A model generated the notes under the pieces. The model was not told the DNA's origin. It made no database searches and saw nothing but the letters and a program-made list of their open reading frames with translations. A program made the translations under genes and the position numbers. From NCBI RefSeq assembly GCF_017573505.1, contig NZ_JAGEOJ010000002.1, positions 434,001-498,000 of the forward strand: 64,000 bases of DNA, given 5' to 3'. Of this stretch, positions 46,571-55,719 are shown one piece after another (within the stretch, counting starts at the first letter, position 1; every line of letters begins with the position of its first letter). The DNA comes from Actinomadura barringtoniae (lineage in GTDB: Bacteria > Actinomycetota > Actinomycetes > Streptosporangiales > Streptosporangiaceae).

Positions 46571-47716
46571 ATGACCACGCAGGAGCGGATCGATGGCCTT
46601 GCCGACGCGCTCACCGTGGCGGGCATGCTCACCGATCAGAGCTGGCGGAACGCGTTGAAGGCCGTACCGCGGCATGTCTTCGCGCCCGAGACGGGCTGGG
46701 CGGTGCCGGACCGGCCGCGGTACGAGGGGTTCGCGATCGACCGGGACGCCGACGCGGCGACCTGGTGGGACGCGGTCTACTCCAACACCGCGATCGCGAT
46801 CCAGCTCGACGACGGCGCGGGCGACCCATTGAGCGGCGCAGGTCAGTGGACCAGTTCGTGCTCGGCGCCCGGCATCGTCGTCGTGTTCCTGCAGGAGCTG
46901 CGCCCGCTCGACCACCACCGCGTGCTGGAGATCGGCACCGGAACGGGCTGGACCGCGGGCCTGCTCACCTGGCGGCTGGGCGCGGCGAACGTGACGTCGG
47001 TCGAGATCGACGCGGCGCTCGCCGCACGCGCCGCAGGCAACCTCAAGGTCGCCGGGCTCGCACCGAACCTCGTGGTCGGCGACGGCGCGCTCGGGCATCC
47101 GGATGGCGCGCCGTACGACCGTGTCCACGTGACCTGCGCGGTGGAACGCGTTCCGCACTCGTGGGTCGCGCAGTGCCGTCCCGGCGGCGTGCTCGTCCTC
47201 CCCTGGTCGCCGGGCTGGGGCATCGGCCACCTGGCCCGCCTGACCGCGACCGGCGACGGACGCGCGATCGGCGGGCTCACCGGCCCGGCGGGCTTCATGA
47301 TGCTCCGCTCGCAGCGCCGCCCGCTCGGCACCCCCGAAGCCTCAGACCCGGCCGACCGTTCGTCCACGCTCTTCGATCCCCGGCTCCTCCTGGCGGAGTC
47401 GGCGGGCGCGGAGGTCGCCATCGCCGCCCTGGTCCCCGGCGTACGGTCGCACGTGGAGGCCGCACCGGACGGATCCTGCCGCGTGTGGGCGGTCGACACG
47501 CACGGCCCCTCCTGGACGTGCGCCCAGTACGAACCCGGCCGTACCGACTACCCCGTTCAGCAGCACGGACCTCGCCGGCTATGGAACGAGGTGGAAACCG
47601 CCTACCTGCGATGGGTCGCGTGGGGCCGCCCCGACCGCGAGCGCTTCGGGCTGACCGTCACCCCTGACGCGCAGGAGGTCTGGCTGGACACCCCGGACTC
47701 CCCCATCCGCCCCTAG
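46571..47716 (+). CDS. Protein-L-isoaspartate methyltransferase-like enzyme
   Basis: A 381-residue SAM-dependent methyltransferase. The SAM loop VLEIGTGTGWTAGLL and the preceding N-terminal region (SWRNALKAVPRHVFAPETGW) are those of PIMT, while the C-terminal about 130 residues are an actinobacterial extension. It may repair aged Asp/Asn residues or methylate peptides: fuscimiditide-type pathways use related enzymes, but no precursor is encoded nearby. It follows the HATPase gene by 32 bases and could be co-transcribed. Confidence 0.82.
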   Translation: MTTQERIDGLADALTVAGMLTDQSWRNALKAVPRHVFAPETGWAVPDRPRYEGFAIDRDADAATWWDAVYSNTAIAIQLDDGAGDPLSGAGQWTSSCSAPGIVVVFLQELRPLDHHRVLEIGTGTGWTAGLLTWRLGAANVTSVEIDAALAARAAGNLKVAGLAPNLVVGDGALGHPDGAPYDRVHVTCAVERVPHSWVAQCRPGGVLVLPWSPGWGIGHLARLTATGDGRAIGGLTGPAGFMMLRSQRRPLGTPEASDPADRSSTLFDPRLLLAESAGAEVAIAALVPGVRSHVEAAPDGSCRVWAVDTHGPSWTCAQYEPGRTDYPVQQHGPRRLWNEVETAYLRWVAWGRPDRERFGLTVTPDAQEVWLDTPDSPIRP

Positions 47717-47742
47717 CCCATTCGTATGCCAGAGTCAGACGC

Positions 47743-48309
47743 ATGCCGAGCACCGAGCCGCGGACCGTCGCGGACGTCTGCCGCCTTCACGACGCGGGCG
47801 AACGCCTGAAGTACGTCTACTTCTGGGGTCACCGGCCGCCACGCGACGGCGGCGTGGGGGCGAGCTGCATGAGCCAGTGGTGGGAGGGCCATCCGTTCAC
47901 CGTCGACGGCCTGACCTACCGCACCGCCGAGCACTGGATGATGGCCGGGAAGGCGCGCCTGTTCGGCGACGAGGAGGTCCTCGCGCAGCTCCTGGAGGCG
48001 CGGCATCCGAACGAGGTGAAGTCGCTGGGCCGCAAGATCCGTTCGTTCGACGAGGCGACCTGGGCGGCGCACCGCTTCGAGATCGTCGCGGCGGGCAACA
48101 CCGCCAAGTTCGGCGCCCACGAAGATCTCAAGGCCTACCTGCTCGGCACCGGAACCCGCGTCCTGGTCGAGGCCAGCCCGCTCGACCGCATCTGGGGCAT
48201 AGGCCTGGCCGCCGACGACGACCGCGCCGCCGACCCGCACACCTGGGAAGGCGAGAACCTCCTCGGCTTCGCCCTCATGGAAGCCCGAACCCGCCTCACC
48301 ACGACCTAA
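47743..48309 (+). CDS. NADAR family protein
   Basis: A 188-residue NADAR (RibX/YbiA-like, COG3236) protein. Hallmarks are YFWGH near residue 27, WWEGHPFTVDG, YRTAEHWMMAGKARLF and HEDLKAYLLGTGTRVLVEASP with DRIWGIGL. Known members remove ADP-ribose from guanine (DarT-linked antitoxins) or act on riboflavin-pathway intermediates. No DarT-like toxin or riboflavin gene is near, so the role is open. It starts 26 bases after the methyltransferase. Confidence 0.88.
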   Translation: MPSTEPRTVADVCRLHDAGERLKYVYFWGHRPPRDGGVGASCMSQWWEGHPFTVDGLTYRTAEHWMMAGKARLFGDEEVLAQLLEARHPNEVKSLGRKIRSFDEATWAAHRFEIVAAGNTAKFGAHEDLKAYLLGTGTRVLVEASPLDRIWGIGLAADDDRAADPHTWEGENLLGFALMEARTRLTTT

Positions 48310-48497
48310 GCGCCGCCCGCCCGCCCTCGCCCGTCCGCAGTCCGTCCGCAGTCCGTCCGCCCGCCGCGCGCCCGTCCACCGCCCGTCCCCGCCCGTCTTC
48401 CCGCCGCGCGTCCGAGGCCCTGGACCTGCCTGGCTGGCTGGCCAAAGGCGGACGGTGATCTTCCGACACCGAGACGGCCGGGATCACACTGTGCCTC
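48310..48497. repeat. Low-complexity GC-rich direct repeats after the NADAR gene
   Basis: CGCAGTCCGTC occurs twice in tandem and CCGCCCG/CCCGTCC variants surround it over about 110 bases. No gene is seen. Confidence 0.55.
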
Positions 48498-49010
48498 GTG
48501 CATGCGACGTTGTTCGTTGTGGCGGTCGTGGTGATCGCCGTGGGCTTCGGGTTCTCCTACTGGGCGTACCAGTCTCGGGAGAACCGGGGCATGACCATCG
48601 CGGCCTCGGCGCCGCTGGCCTTGGTCGGTGCGGTCGTGGCCGTCGCCGCCTACGACGGCGACCTGGCCGGCCGGCTCCAACTGGCGGCGTTCTACGTGGG
48701 CGGCGCGGGCATGGCCGTCTCGTTCTTCCGATGGCGCCTGCACGGCGACAAGGTCGGCGCCGTCGTGGCACTGGGTGGCTTCGGGCTGTGGATCGTCAAC
48801 GTGATCGTCCTGAGCGTGCTGGACTCTCAGGGCAAGAACAACGGGCCCGGCTTCCCCAAGCCCACGCTCGCGATCGCGGCCGTCTGGTTCGGCTGGTCGG
48901 CGCTGGGCGGCCTGGCCGTGGCGATCAACTGGGCCACGCGGTCCCGTGCCGCGAAGCGACCGAACGATCTGAACAAGCCGAATGAGACAGATCGGCGGAA
49001 GACGGTCTAG
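48498..49010 (+). CDS. Small integral membrane protein, unknown
   Basis: Not recognised. A 170-residue protein with four probable helices: residues about 3-23 (LFVVAVVVIAVGFGFSYWAY), 35-52, 62-79, and two more at about 90-110 and 130-150, then a basic, polar C-terminal tail (SRAAKRPNDLNKPNETDRR). GTG start. Its stop overlaps that of the convergent YjbR gene by two bases. Confidence 0.7.
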   Translation: MHATLFVVAVVVIAVGFGFSYWAYQSRENRGMTIAASAPLALVGAVVAVAAYDGDLAGRLQLAAFYVGGAGMAVSFFRWRLHGDKVGAVVALGGFGLWIVNVIVLSVLDSQGKNNGPGFPKPTLAIAAVWFGWSALGGLAVAINWATRSRAAKRPNDLNKPNETDRRKTV

Positions 49011-49402
49011 GAGCCTTCGAGGGAGTCCAAGTAGGTCTTGGCCAGGCGCTTGGGGGCCCGGGCCAGCCAGGCCTCGGCTATGAGCTCTTCGAGGTCCTCT
49101 ACGGCGATGTTGTCCAGCTGGACCAGAACCGCCGGGTAGCCGTCGAAGTGCGGGGTGGTGAAGAAGACGTCCGGATCGTCGGCGATGAGGGCCTCCTTGA
49201 CGCCGAGATCGGCCACGCGGGCGCCGAGGATGGGGCCGTCAGGGGCCTTGTCGCCCAGGGCCTCGAAGTCGGACTTGCGGAGGGGACGCTCCCAGACGAA
49301 GCCCTTGTCCTTCACGCGCCAGGCGGGCGTGCCCCAGGAGATCTTTTCTCCCGTCTCCGGCAGCGCCAGCGCGATTCGCCGCACGTCGTCCCATGTGGCC
49401 AT
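49007..49402 (-). CDS. MmcQ/YjbR family protein
   Basis: A 131-residue protein of the YjbR (CyaY-like fold) family. MATWDDVRRIALALPETGEK and GTPAWRVKDKGFVWERPL are the expected blocks, with the C-terminal AEAWLARAPKRLAK. Members are called DNA-binding on weak evidence; the biochemical role is unknown. ATG 49402 is chosen by conservation. It converges with the membrane protein gene. Confidence 0.87.
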   Translation of the reverse strand: MATWDDVRRIALALPETGEKISWGTPAWRVKDKGFVWERPLRKSDFEALGDKAPDGPILGARVADLGVKEALIADDPDVFFTTPHFDGYPAVLVQLDNIAVEDLEELIAEAWLARAPKRLAKTYLDSLEGS

Positions 49403-49421
49403 GGTCACAACGATAGACGGC

Positions 49422-49453
49422 GAAGGCCCGGTCCGAGAGCGGACCGGGCCTTC
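49422..49453. terminator. Hairpin upstream of the YjbR gene
   Basis: Perfect 13-bp stem GAAGGCCCGGTCC / GGACCGGGCCTTC with a 6-base loop. It lies between the YjbR start and the dps 3' end, so it may end transcription coming from dps on the minus strand; the left flank gives TCGCCG, no U-tract. Confidence 0.65.
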
Positions 49454-49471
49454 AGGAGCCTACGCGCGACT

Positions 49472-49660
49472 GGACCGTCGGTTCTGGACTGAACGGGCCG
49501 CTCAGCCCTGGACAGAACGGGCCGTCGACTCACGACTGAGCGGGCCGTCAGCTCTGGACAGAGCAGGCCCTCGGCTCAGGGCTGAGCAGGCCTTCTGTTC
49601 AGGGCTGAGCAGGCCGCCAGTTCAGGACGGACGGGGCCGGTCAGTTCTGGACCGAGAACA
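49472..49660. repeat. Degenerate tandem repeat crossing the dps stop codon
   Basis: About seven or eight units of about 24 bases with a TCAGYYCTGGACMGARCGGGC-type core: TCAGCCCTGGACAGAACGGG, TCAGCTCTGGACAGAGCAGG and so on. The last unit (CAGTTCTGGACCGAGAAC) encodes Val-Gln-Asn-stop of dps. Confidence 0.75.
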
Positions 49661-50108
49661 TCCAGTGCTGCTTCTCCAGGGCCGCGGTGATCTCGATGAA
49701 GAGATCCTGGGTCACCTGGTCGGTCTCGTCGGTCGCCGCGATGCGCTCGCGGAAGCGGCCGATGATCTGGGCCAGCGTGTCGGTGACCAGCGCCACGACC
49801 TTGTCGTCGGCGATGTAGCCGGCGTCGGGCTGCGGCAGGGTGGTGCGGTCGGCGACCGTGCGGGAACGGCCGTCGGGGTTGGTCCCGATCGCCACCGCGC
49901 GTTCGGCCACCGTGTCGGTGTATTCGCGGGCCAGGTCGACGACCTCGTCGAGGTGCTCGTGCACCTGCTTGAAGAGGCGGCCGGTGATGTTCCAGTGGGC
50001 CTGCTTGGCCACCAGGGAGAGATCGATCAGGTCCACGAGGGCGCCCTGCAACGCCTCACCAGTGATCTTCTGTGCGGTCTCCGGGAGCGGGCTCTTGACC
50101 GTCGCCAT
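49641..50108 (-). CDS. dps: Dps family DNA-protection/ferritin-like protein
   Basis: A 155-residue dodecamer-forming ferritin that oxidises iron with H2O2 and coats DNA. The ferroxidase residues are in KQAHWNITGRLFKQVHEHLDEVVDLAREY. The N-terminus MATVKSPLPETA is short and lacks a Lys-rich DNA-binding extension; the C-terminus ends EKQHWMFSVQN without a tail, so DNA binding is uncertain. ATG with GGAGCC-type purine site upstream. Its 3' end is part of a tandem array. Confidence 0.9.
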   Translation of the reverse strand: MATVKSPLPETAQKITGEALQGALVDLIDLSLVAKQAHWNITGRLFKQVHEHLDEVVDLAREYTDTVAERAVAIGTNPDGRSRTVADRTTLPQPDAGYIADDKVVALVTDTLAQIIGRFRERIAATDETDQVTQDLFIEITAALEKQHWMFSVQN

Positions 50109-50376
50109 GATTGGGCTCCTTCCGCGTCATCGTTTTCGGTCTATCCCTTACAACAGGCCCCTACCCATGGAGATGCCGGAGAGACACGTGAGCCCGCCCA
50201 CAGACACGTGAGCCCGCCCACACCCCCAGCGGGCGCACGGACGGGCTCAGGACGTGCTGAGAAGAGCCTGGCGCTCACGCGACGCAGCCAGCGGCCACGC
50301 GACGTTCACACGTCGCGGTCAGCCGACGCGGCCAGCGATCATGTGACGCGGGCGCGCGACGTCAGGCGTTCGGCGG
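50109..50376. repeat. dps/clgR intergenic region with direct repeats
   Basis: GACACGTGAGCCCGCCCACA occurs twice in tandem from about 50183. Closer to clgR, GTCAGGCG and related GTCAGCCGACGCGG units recur, the last one containing the clgR stop codon. No gene is seen. Confidence 0.6.
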
Positions 50377-50733
50377 TCAGGCGGCGACCATGTCGCCGCG
50401 GAACTCGCCGGTGATCTCCTCGGGCGTCTCGGGGATGCGGTCGGCATCGATGCGGTCGTGCTCGGGCGGTGCGCCGGCCATGACGGGCTCGTGCTGCAGC
50501 TCGGCGAGGGCCAGTTGGTCCGCGACCTCCCGTAGGACGTGTGACAGCGGTACGCCCAGGGCCTTACAGATAGAAGAGAGCAACTCCGAAGAGGCCTCTT
50601 TCTGTCCACGCTCGACCTCGGAGAGATATCCGAGCGATACGCGTGCCGCCGCGGAAACCTCACGGAGGGTGCGTCCCTGGCGCAGCCGCAGCTGCCGCAG
50701 TACGTCACCGAGCAGCTGGCGAAGCAGGACCAT
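50377..50733 (-). CDS. clgR: ClgR-type XRE transcriptional regulator
   Basis: A 118-residue HTH regulator. [19 protein letters not shown] followed by [20 protein letters not shown] is practically the signature of ClgR, which activates clp protease and related stress genes in actinobacteria. GAGGGAG lies upstream of ATG 50733. It follows cinA, as in Mycobacterium (pgsA, cinA, clgR). The C-terminal third is acidic ([16 protein letters not shown]) and may be recognised by Clp proteases. Confidence 0.93.
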   Translation of the reverse strand: MVLLRQLLGDVLRQLRLRQGRTLREVSAAARVSLGYLSEVERGQKEASSELLSSICKALGVPLSHVLREVADQLALAELQHEPVMAGAPPEHDRIDADRIPETPEEITGEFRGDMVAA

Positions 50734-50844
50734 CGTCTCGCTCCCTCCCTCAGTTCGGACCATCTGTGTGTTCCACCGTACCCGGCCAGACGGTGGCCGT
50801 GGCAGACCGTGGATTTCGTGTTCGCTTGGAACGTAACGCTGTAA

Positions 50845-52140
50845 TCAGCTCTTCTCTTCCCGATCTTCTTGAGCCTCACGGGTCACGCGCTCGACGTCAA
50901 GCCCCAAAATTTCGCGTCTCAGCAGGTCAAGGGCGTGTACTACGGTCATCCGCCGGATCACCGCGCGGATCTCGCGGCCCGCTCCGGGCACGGGCAGTCG
51001 TGGGCCTGTTACGGACAGCAGGCTTCCAGGTCCGGCCACAGCCAAAAAGACCGTTCCCACGGGGCGGCCGTCCTGCGGTTCCGGACCGGCCACTCCGGTC
51101 ACGGCGAGCCCGTAGGACGCTCCGAGCCGATCCCGTACGCCCACGGCCATCGCGGCCGCCACGTCCGGATGGACCGCGCCATGCTCACGCAGCAGCTCGG
51201 CCGGAACGCCCAGCAGCTGGTGCTTGACCTCCGTCGCGTAGGTGATCTCGCCGCCCAGATAGGTGGCGGACGAGCCCGGCATGGCCGTCAGCTCGGCCCC
51301 GATGAGGCCTCCGGTGAGCGACTCGGCCGCCGCCACGGTCTGCCCGCGTTCGGCCAGCAGGCGATGCACCACGCGGTCCAGCGTGTCGTCCTCCGCGCCG
51401 TAGATCATCGAGCCGAGCAGCTCGCGGGTGCGCTCCTCGGCGCCCGCCAGCAGCCGTACGGAGTCCGGGCCCACCGCGGTCAGGCGGATCTTCACCTCGG
51501 CCGGATCGGGCAGGTAGGCCACCTTGATCCCGTCCATGGCCTCCACCTCGGCCAGCCGGGTCGCGATCACCGACTCCCACACCGCGGCCGTACGGAGCGT
51601 CTTGCGGGCCACCTGCGGCACACCCTCGCGCTCGGCCAGCTCGGGCAGAACGACCTCGTCCATGATCGTTCGCATCTCGAACGGCACGCCCGGCAGCGCG
51701 TACGCCACGCCGCCTGGCAGCTCGACCCGCAGCCCGGGCGCGCTGCCCGCCGAATTGCCCAGCAGACCAGCCCCCTCAGGCACCTCGGCCATCCGCAGCG
51801 CCATCGGCGCCAGCGGCCGGTTCGCCGCCGCCACTCGGTCCCGCAGGCGCTTCTCCAACCCCGGATCCAAGATCAGCTTCACGCCCGCCGCCTTGGCCAG
51901 CGCGTCGCGCGTCACGTCGTCGTACGTGGGCCCGAGCCCGCCCGTGGTGATCACCGCGTCGGCGCGGCCCAGGGCCTCCCCCACGGCCGCCACGATCACG
52001 TCCAGATCGTCCGCCACGACCACGCTGCGAGTGACCTCGATCCCATGATCGGCGAGCCGCTGCCCCATCCACGCCGCGTTCCCGTTGATCGTGTCGCCCA
52101 GCAGCAACTCGTCCCCGACCGTGAGCAGCTCCACCCGCAT
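50845..52140 (-). CDS. cinA: CinA family protein (nicotinamide-nucleotide amidase domain)
   Basis: A 431-residue two-domain protein. The N-terminal COG1058 domain (GDELLLGDTINGNAAW) resembles molybdopterin-binding/ADP-ribose pyrophosphatase folds and the C-terminal domain (AAESLTGGLIGAELT then MPGSSATYLGG) is the PncC-type NMN amidohydrolase. Start ATG 52140. Followed by clgR after 111 bases. Confidence 0.93.
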   Translation of the reverse strand: MRVELLTVGDELLLGDTINGNAAWMGQRLADHGIEVTRSVVVADDLDVIVAAVGEALGRADAVITTGGLGPTYDDVTRDALAKAAGVKLILDPGLEKRLRDRVAAANRPLAPMALRMAEVPEGAGLLGNSAGSAPGLRVELPGGVAYALPGVPFEMRTIMDEVVLPELAEREGVPQVARKTLRTAAVWESVIATRLAEVEAMDGIKVAYLPDPAEVKIRLTAVGPDSVRLLAGAEERTRELLGSMIYGAEDDTLDRVVHRLLAERGQTVAAAESLTGGLIGAELTAMPGSSATYLGGEITYATEVKHQLLGVPAELLREHGAVHPDVAAAMAVGVRDRLGASYGLAVTGVAGPEPQDGRPVGTVFLAVAGPGSLLSVTGPRLPVPGAGREIRAVIRRMTVVHALDLLRREILGLDVERVTREAQEDREEKS

Positions 52141-53003
52141 CGCGTCACTCCTAACCTCGCTCAACCCGCCCAAAACCTACCGTCGCCCACCGACACCGCC
52201 CGAGCGAGCCCCACCCCGCGATGCCGCCCGGCCACAGCGCCCCGGCCACCGCCGCCTGGCATGCAAGCTCGGCATGGACTGCCAGCCAGACGTACGGGCG
52301 AACGCGCCCCGGCCAGCGCGGCCCGGTGAGCGCGGCCCGGCCGGTGCACCAGTGAACGCGGCCAGGCATGGAAGCTAGGCAGGAGCTGCCAGGCAGACCG
52401 CCGGGCGACCGCGACCCGGCCAGCGCGGACCGGGCGGCGCGGACCAGCCAGCGCGGCTGGGCATGGAAGCTGAGCCGGGCTGCCAAACGGACCGGCCGGG
52501 CGAACTCGACCCAGCCCGGGCGATGCGGCCCGGTGGACGCGGGCCTGGGCAATGCCGCCCGGCGAACAAGGACCGGCCAGCACGGACCGGCCAGCACGGA
52601 CCGGCCAACGCAGACCGGCCAACGCAGACCGGCCAACGCAGACCGGCCAACACGGACCGGCCAACACGGACCGGCCAACGCGAACCGGCCAACGCGAACC
52701 GGCCAACACGAACCGGCCAACACGAACCGGCCAACACGAACCGGCCAACACGAACCGGCCAACACGAACCGGCCAACACGAACCGGCCAACACGGACCGG
52801 CCAACACGGACCGGCCAACGCAGACCGGCCAGGACGGACCGGCCAACACGGACCGGCCAACACGGACCGGCCAACGCGAACCGGCCAACGCAGACCGGCC
52901 AGGACGGACCGGCGAACGCGGGCTGGTGAGCGCGGCTGGGCGTGGGGTGCCGGACAGGCGGCCGGGCAGGGTGAGTGCGCCAAGGCGGGCGTGGGTGGCT
53001 GGG
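52141..53003. other. 860-base intergenic region filled with short repeats
   Basis: No convincing gene. It must hold the cinA promoter (near 52150-52250). The remainder is GC-rich repeat DNA: degenerate GCGGCCCGG/GGCCAGCGCGG units from about 52200 to 52570, the exact 15-bp array, and drifted units to 52990. Long frames in this stretch code only for repeated pentapeptides and exist because the unit is a multiple of three. Confidence 0.6.
52572..52917. repeat. 15-bp tandem array, about 23 units
   Basis: Units of ACCGGCCAACACGGA with variants GCAG, GCGA and ACGA at the last positions; the ACCGGCCA part is nearly invariant. Runs without interruption for about 346 bases, between cinA and the response regulator. 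Confidence 0.9.
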
Positions 53004-53660
53004 TCAGGAGGGTTCGGCCACCAGGCCTACCTGGTGGGCGAGTATGGCGGCTTGGACTCGGTTGCCTACTTCTAGTTTGGCCAGGACGTGGCTCACGTGG
53101 ACCTTGACGGTGCCTTCGCTCATGAAGAGCTTGGCGGCCACCTCGGCGTTGGAACGGCCGTCGGCCAGGAGGCGGAGGACGTCGCGTTCGCGGTCGGTGA
53201 GGGAGTCGACGCGGGCGCGTTCGTCGGACAGGTCGCGTTCGGGGGCGGTGAAGCGGGAGATCAGCCGGCTGGTCACGGCGGGCGAGAGGATCGCGTTGCC
53301 GTCGGCGACCGTACGGACGGCCTGGATGAGCTCGGGCGGCGGGGTGTCCTTGAGCAGGAAGCCGACCGCGCCGGACCGGAGCGCGTCGTAGACGTACTGG
53401 TCCAGGTCGAACGTGGTCAGGACGATCACTTTGGGCGGGCGGTCGGAGCCGGCGAGGGTACGGGTGGCGGTGAGGCCGTCCATGCCGGGCATGCGGATGT
53501 CCATCAGCGCCACGTCGGGCATGTGGATCCGGCTCAGCTCGACCGCCTCGGCGCCGTCCCTGGCCTCGGCCACGACCCGGATGCCGGGATCGGACTCCAG
53601 GATCGTGCGCAGCCCGTAGCGCAGGAGCTCCTCGTCATCGACCAGCAGCACGTCAATCAT
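53004..53660 (-). CDS. NarL/LuxR-type response regulator
   Basis: A 218-residue two-component regulator. The receiver has the acid pocket DDE at residues 8-10, phospho-acceptor Asp54 (ALMDIRMPG) and the conserved Lys in FLLKDT; the LuxR-type HTH is at the C-terminus (LTDRERDVLRLLADGRSNAE). It overlaps the kinase gene by eight bases, so they are a cognate pair. Confidence 0.92.
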   Translation of the reverse strand: MIDVLLVDDEELLRYGLRTILESDPGIRVVAEARDGAEAVELSRIHMPDVALMDIRMPGMDGLTATRTLAGSDRPPKVIVLTTFDLDQYVYDALRSGAVGFLLKDTPPPELIQAVRTVADGNAILSPAVTSRLISRFTAPERDLSDERARVDSLTDRERDVLRLLADGRSNAEVAAKLFMSEGTVKVHVSHVLAKLEVGNRVQAAILAHQVGLVAEPS

Positions 53661-54951
53661 CCGAAATCCCCCCGAATGGCAGCACGGCGACGACCTCGTA
53701 GCCCCCGTCGTCGCGTGGCCCGGCCTTGAACAGCCCGCCCAGAGCCTCTACACGTTCTCGCAGGCCAATGAGCCCGACGCCGGCACCGGGAAGTCTTCCC
53801 GCGGCCTCGCGCCCGTGCGCCCAGGCCTCTTCCGGGCTCGCGCGGCCGTCGTCCGGCCCGGCGTTCTCGCGCAGGTGAGGCGCGGGAGGCGGCCGGGTGG
53901 TCACCCGTACGACCAGACTGCCGTCCTGCACGCGCAGCGCCACGCGCACCGGCGCCCCGCCGCCGTGCTTGCAGCTGTTGGTCAGCGACTCCTGGGCCAC
54001 GCGGTACGCGGTGGCGCCGACGGCGGCGGGCACGGACCCGAGATCGCCGTCCTCGGCCAGCGCGACCTCCAGGCCCGCCACGCGGGCGCCGTCGGCCAGC
54101 GCCTTGATCTCCAGAACGCCGTGCTGCGGCGACAGCGGCGCGTCGGGACCCGGCGCGAGATCCAGAACGCCCATGACGCGGCGAAGCTCCTCGAGCGCCT
54201 GGCGGCCGGAGGCGCGGATCCGCCCGGCGACCGTGGTCACCCATTCGGGACCGCGACCGGCCGACACCTCCATCGCCCCGGCCTCGACGACCATCAGGCT
54301 GACCCGGTGGGAGACCACGTCATGCATCTCCCTCGCGATCCGGGCGCGTTCGTCCAGCCGCGCCCGCTGCACCATCTGCGCGCGCTCGCGGATCAGGGCC
54401 TCGGCGTACGCCTCGACGGTCGCGGTGTAGCGCCGCGACAGGACGCCGATGACGCTGCCTCCGCAGTAGAACGCCGACCACATCAGCGCCCTGACCGGCG
54501 ACTCCCCCGGATCGTTCCGCGAGACCAGCACCTCGCCGACCGCCACCAGCAGCGAGACCGCGATCACCGAGGCGCGCGAGCGGCTGTAGGCGCCCGCCGC
54601 GTACAGGCTCAAGATCACGTGCGCGGGCGCGAACGCGACCACGTTGACCACCGCGCAGACCGCCGCCACCGTGATCGGGAAGCGCCGCCTGAACAGCAGC
54701 AGGAGCCCGCCGAACCCGGTCACCAGCGCCGCCGCTACCTGCCGGTCGCCGAGCAGGTGGTTGGCCGTCTGGGTGAGCGAGTCGCAGACGCCGAACGCGG
54801 TCGCGGCGACCGCCAGGCCGACGTCGGCCCGGTCCGGTCGCCATGCCCCCGGCGCCCTCACGATCGTCCATGTCTCCCGTTCACTGTTCCAGTGAATATT
54901 TTCCCTGGACGGCACGGATTTACTCGCCCTCACCGATGCGTCGGCGGCCAT
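53653..54951 (-). CDS. Sensor histidine kinase (HisKA_3 type)
   Basis: A 432-residue membrane sensor with about five or six helices between residues 30 and 175, then the dimerisation and phospho-acceptor motif REMHDVVSHRVSLM, and a GHKL ATPase with the N box (ESLTNSCKHG) and the final GVGLIGLRERVEALGG. ATG 54951 (MAADASVRASK) is taken. Overlaps the response-regulator gene. Ligand unknown. Confidence 0.9.
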   Translation of the reverse strand: MAADASVRASKSVPSRENIHWNSERETWTIVRAPGAWRPDRADVGLAVAATAFGVCDSLTQTANHLLGDRQVAAALVTGFGGLLLLFRRRFPITVAAVCAVVNVVAFAPAHVILSLYAAGAYSRSRASVIAVSLLVAVGEVLVSRNDPGESPVRALMWSAFYCGGSVIGVLSRRYTATVEAYAEALIRERAQMVQRARLDERARIAREMHDVVSHRVSLMVVEAGAMEVSAGRGPEWVTTVAGRIRASGRQALEELRRVMGVLDLAPGPDAPLSPQHGVLEIKALADGARVAGLEVALAEDGDLGSVPAAVGATAYRVAQESLTNSCKHGGGAPVRVALRVQDGSLVVRVTTRPPPAPHLRENAGPDDGRASPEEAWAHGREAAGRLPGAGVGLIGLRERVEALGGLFKAGPRDDGGYEVVAVLPFGGISDD

Positions 54952-55188
54952 TGTTCCCCGGCATTCATGCGGTTCAGCGTGGGCCGCCCCACCTGCGCGG
55001 ACGGTCTGTCGATCCGGCACCAGACCTATAACTTTCGTCGTAGGCCGGAACCCCGCCGCCTATTACCATCAGCCGAAGAAGCTAAACCTTGGCGCACGTG
55101 AACTTGGAAATGTGGTCGATAAGTTCAAGTGCGGGTATCCCACAGAATGAATGGGGGAAAGAGTCGAGCAATTGGGGGCATCTTGAGT

Positions 55189-55719
55189 ATGGCTATAGGC
55201 GGCGGCAAGCATCGCACGATCCGCTGGCAGCGCCTCGTCCCGCACTGCCCAGCGCTGCGCCTGGCCACGAGCGCCCTCATCACCGCCTCCGCGTTCCTCT
55301 ACCTCACCGCGGCCGTCGACGGCGTCGTCGGCCTCGCCTCACCTCCTCCCGACATCGTCACGAGCGGCCTGCAGGACATGCCCGCCCAGCACGACGTCAG
55401 CCTCCTGCTCTACCCGCTCACCTTCGCGGGCGCGGCGATCGCCGGCTTGCTCCTGCTGTGGTCCGGGTGCCTGGGGCTCAGGTCGTTCCGCACCCAGCCC
55501 GCCTGGCGCCGCCCGCAGATCATCGCGCTGGCGGCGTACGGGGTCGGCGCCGTGGCGTTCACCATCGGCCTGCTCAGCTCGGACGGCGGCGGGCTGAACC
55601 ACTACATCGACGAGGCCTGGCACGGCCTGAACCCCCTCCAGCCCAGCCTCGTCCTCACCCTGCTGATCGTCATGGTCACCCTCCTGGCCCCCATGCCACC
55701 CGAGGAAGACGAGCTCTAA
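55189..55719 (+). CDS. Membrane protein with about four helices, unknown
   Basis: Not recognised. About 176 residues with hydrophobic segments (LATSALITASAFLYLTAAVD, LTFAGAAIAGLLLLWSGC, IIALAAYGVGAVAFTIGLL and LVLTLLIVMVTLLAPM) and a short acidic C-terminus (PPEEDEL). Extracellular loops hold Asp and His. The start is uncertain: ATG 55189 has GGGGG upstream, GTG 55129 and ATG 55147 are alternatives. It diverges from the kinase. Confidence 0.65.
   Translation: MAIGGGKHRTIRWQRLVPHCPALRLATSALITASAFLYLTAAVDGVVGLASPPPDIVTSGLQDMPAQHDVSLLLYPLTFAGAAIAGLLLLWSGCLGLRSFRTQPAWRRPQIIALAAYGVGAVAFTIGLLSSDGGGLNHYIDEAWHGLNPLQPSLVLTLLIVMVTLLAPMPPEEDEL

Noticed and set aside
52572..52917. CRISPR-like look of the repeat array
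   Set aside because: Units are directly abutting with no spacers and no cas genes are near.
52151..52983. Open frames made of pentapeptide repeats in both directions
   Set aside because: The 15-bp unit is a multiple of three and has no stop; no start context, no conserved domain, and several frames are equally open.
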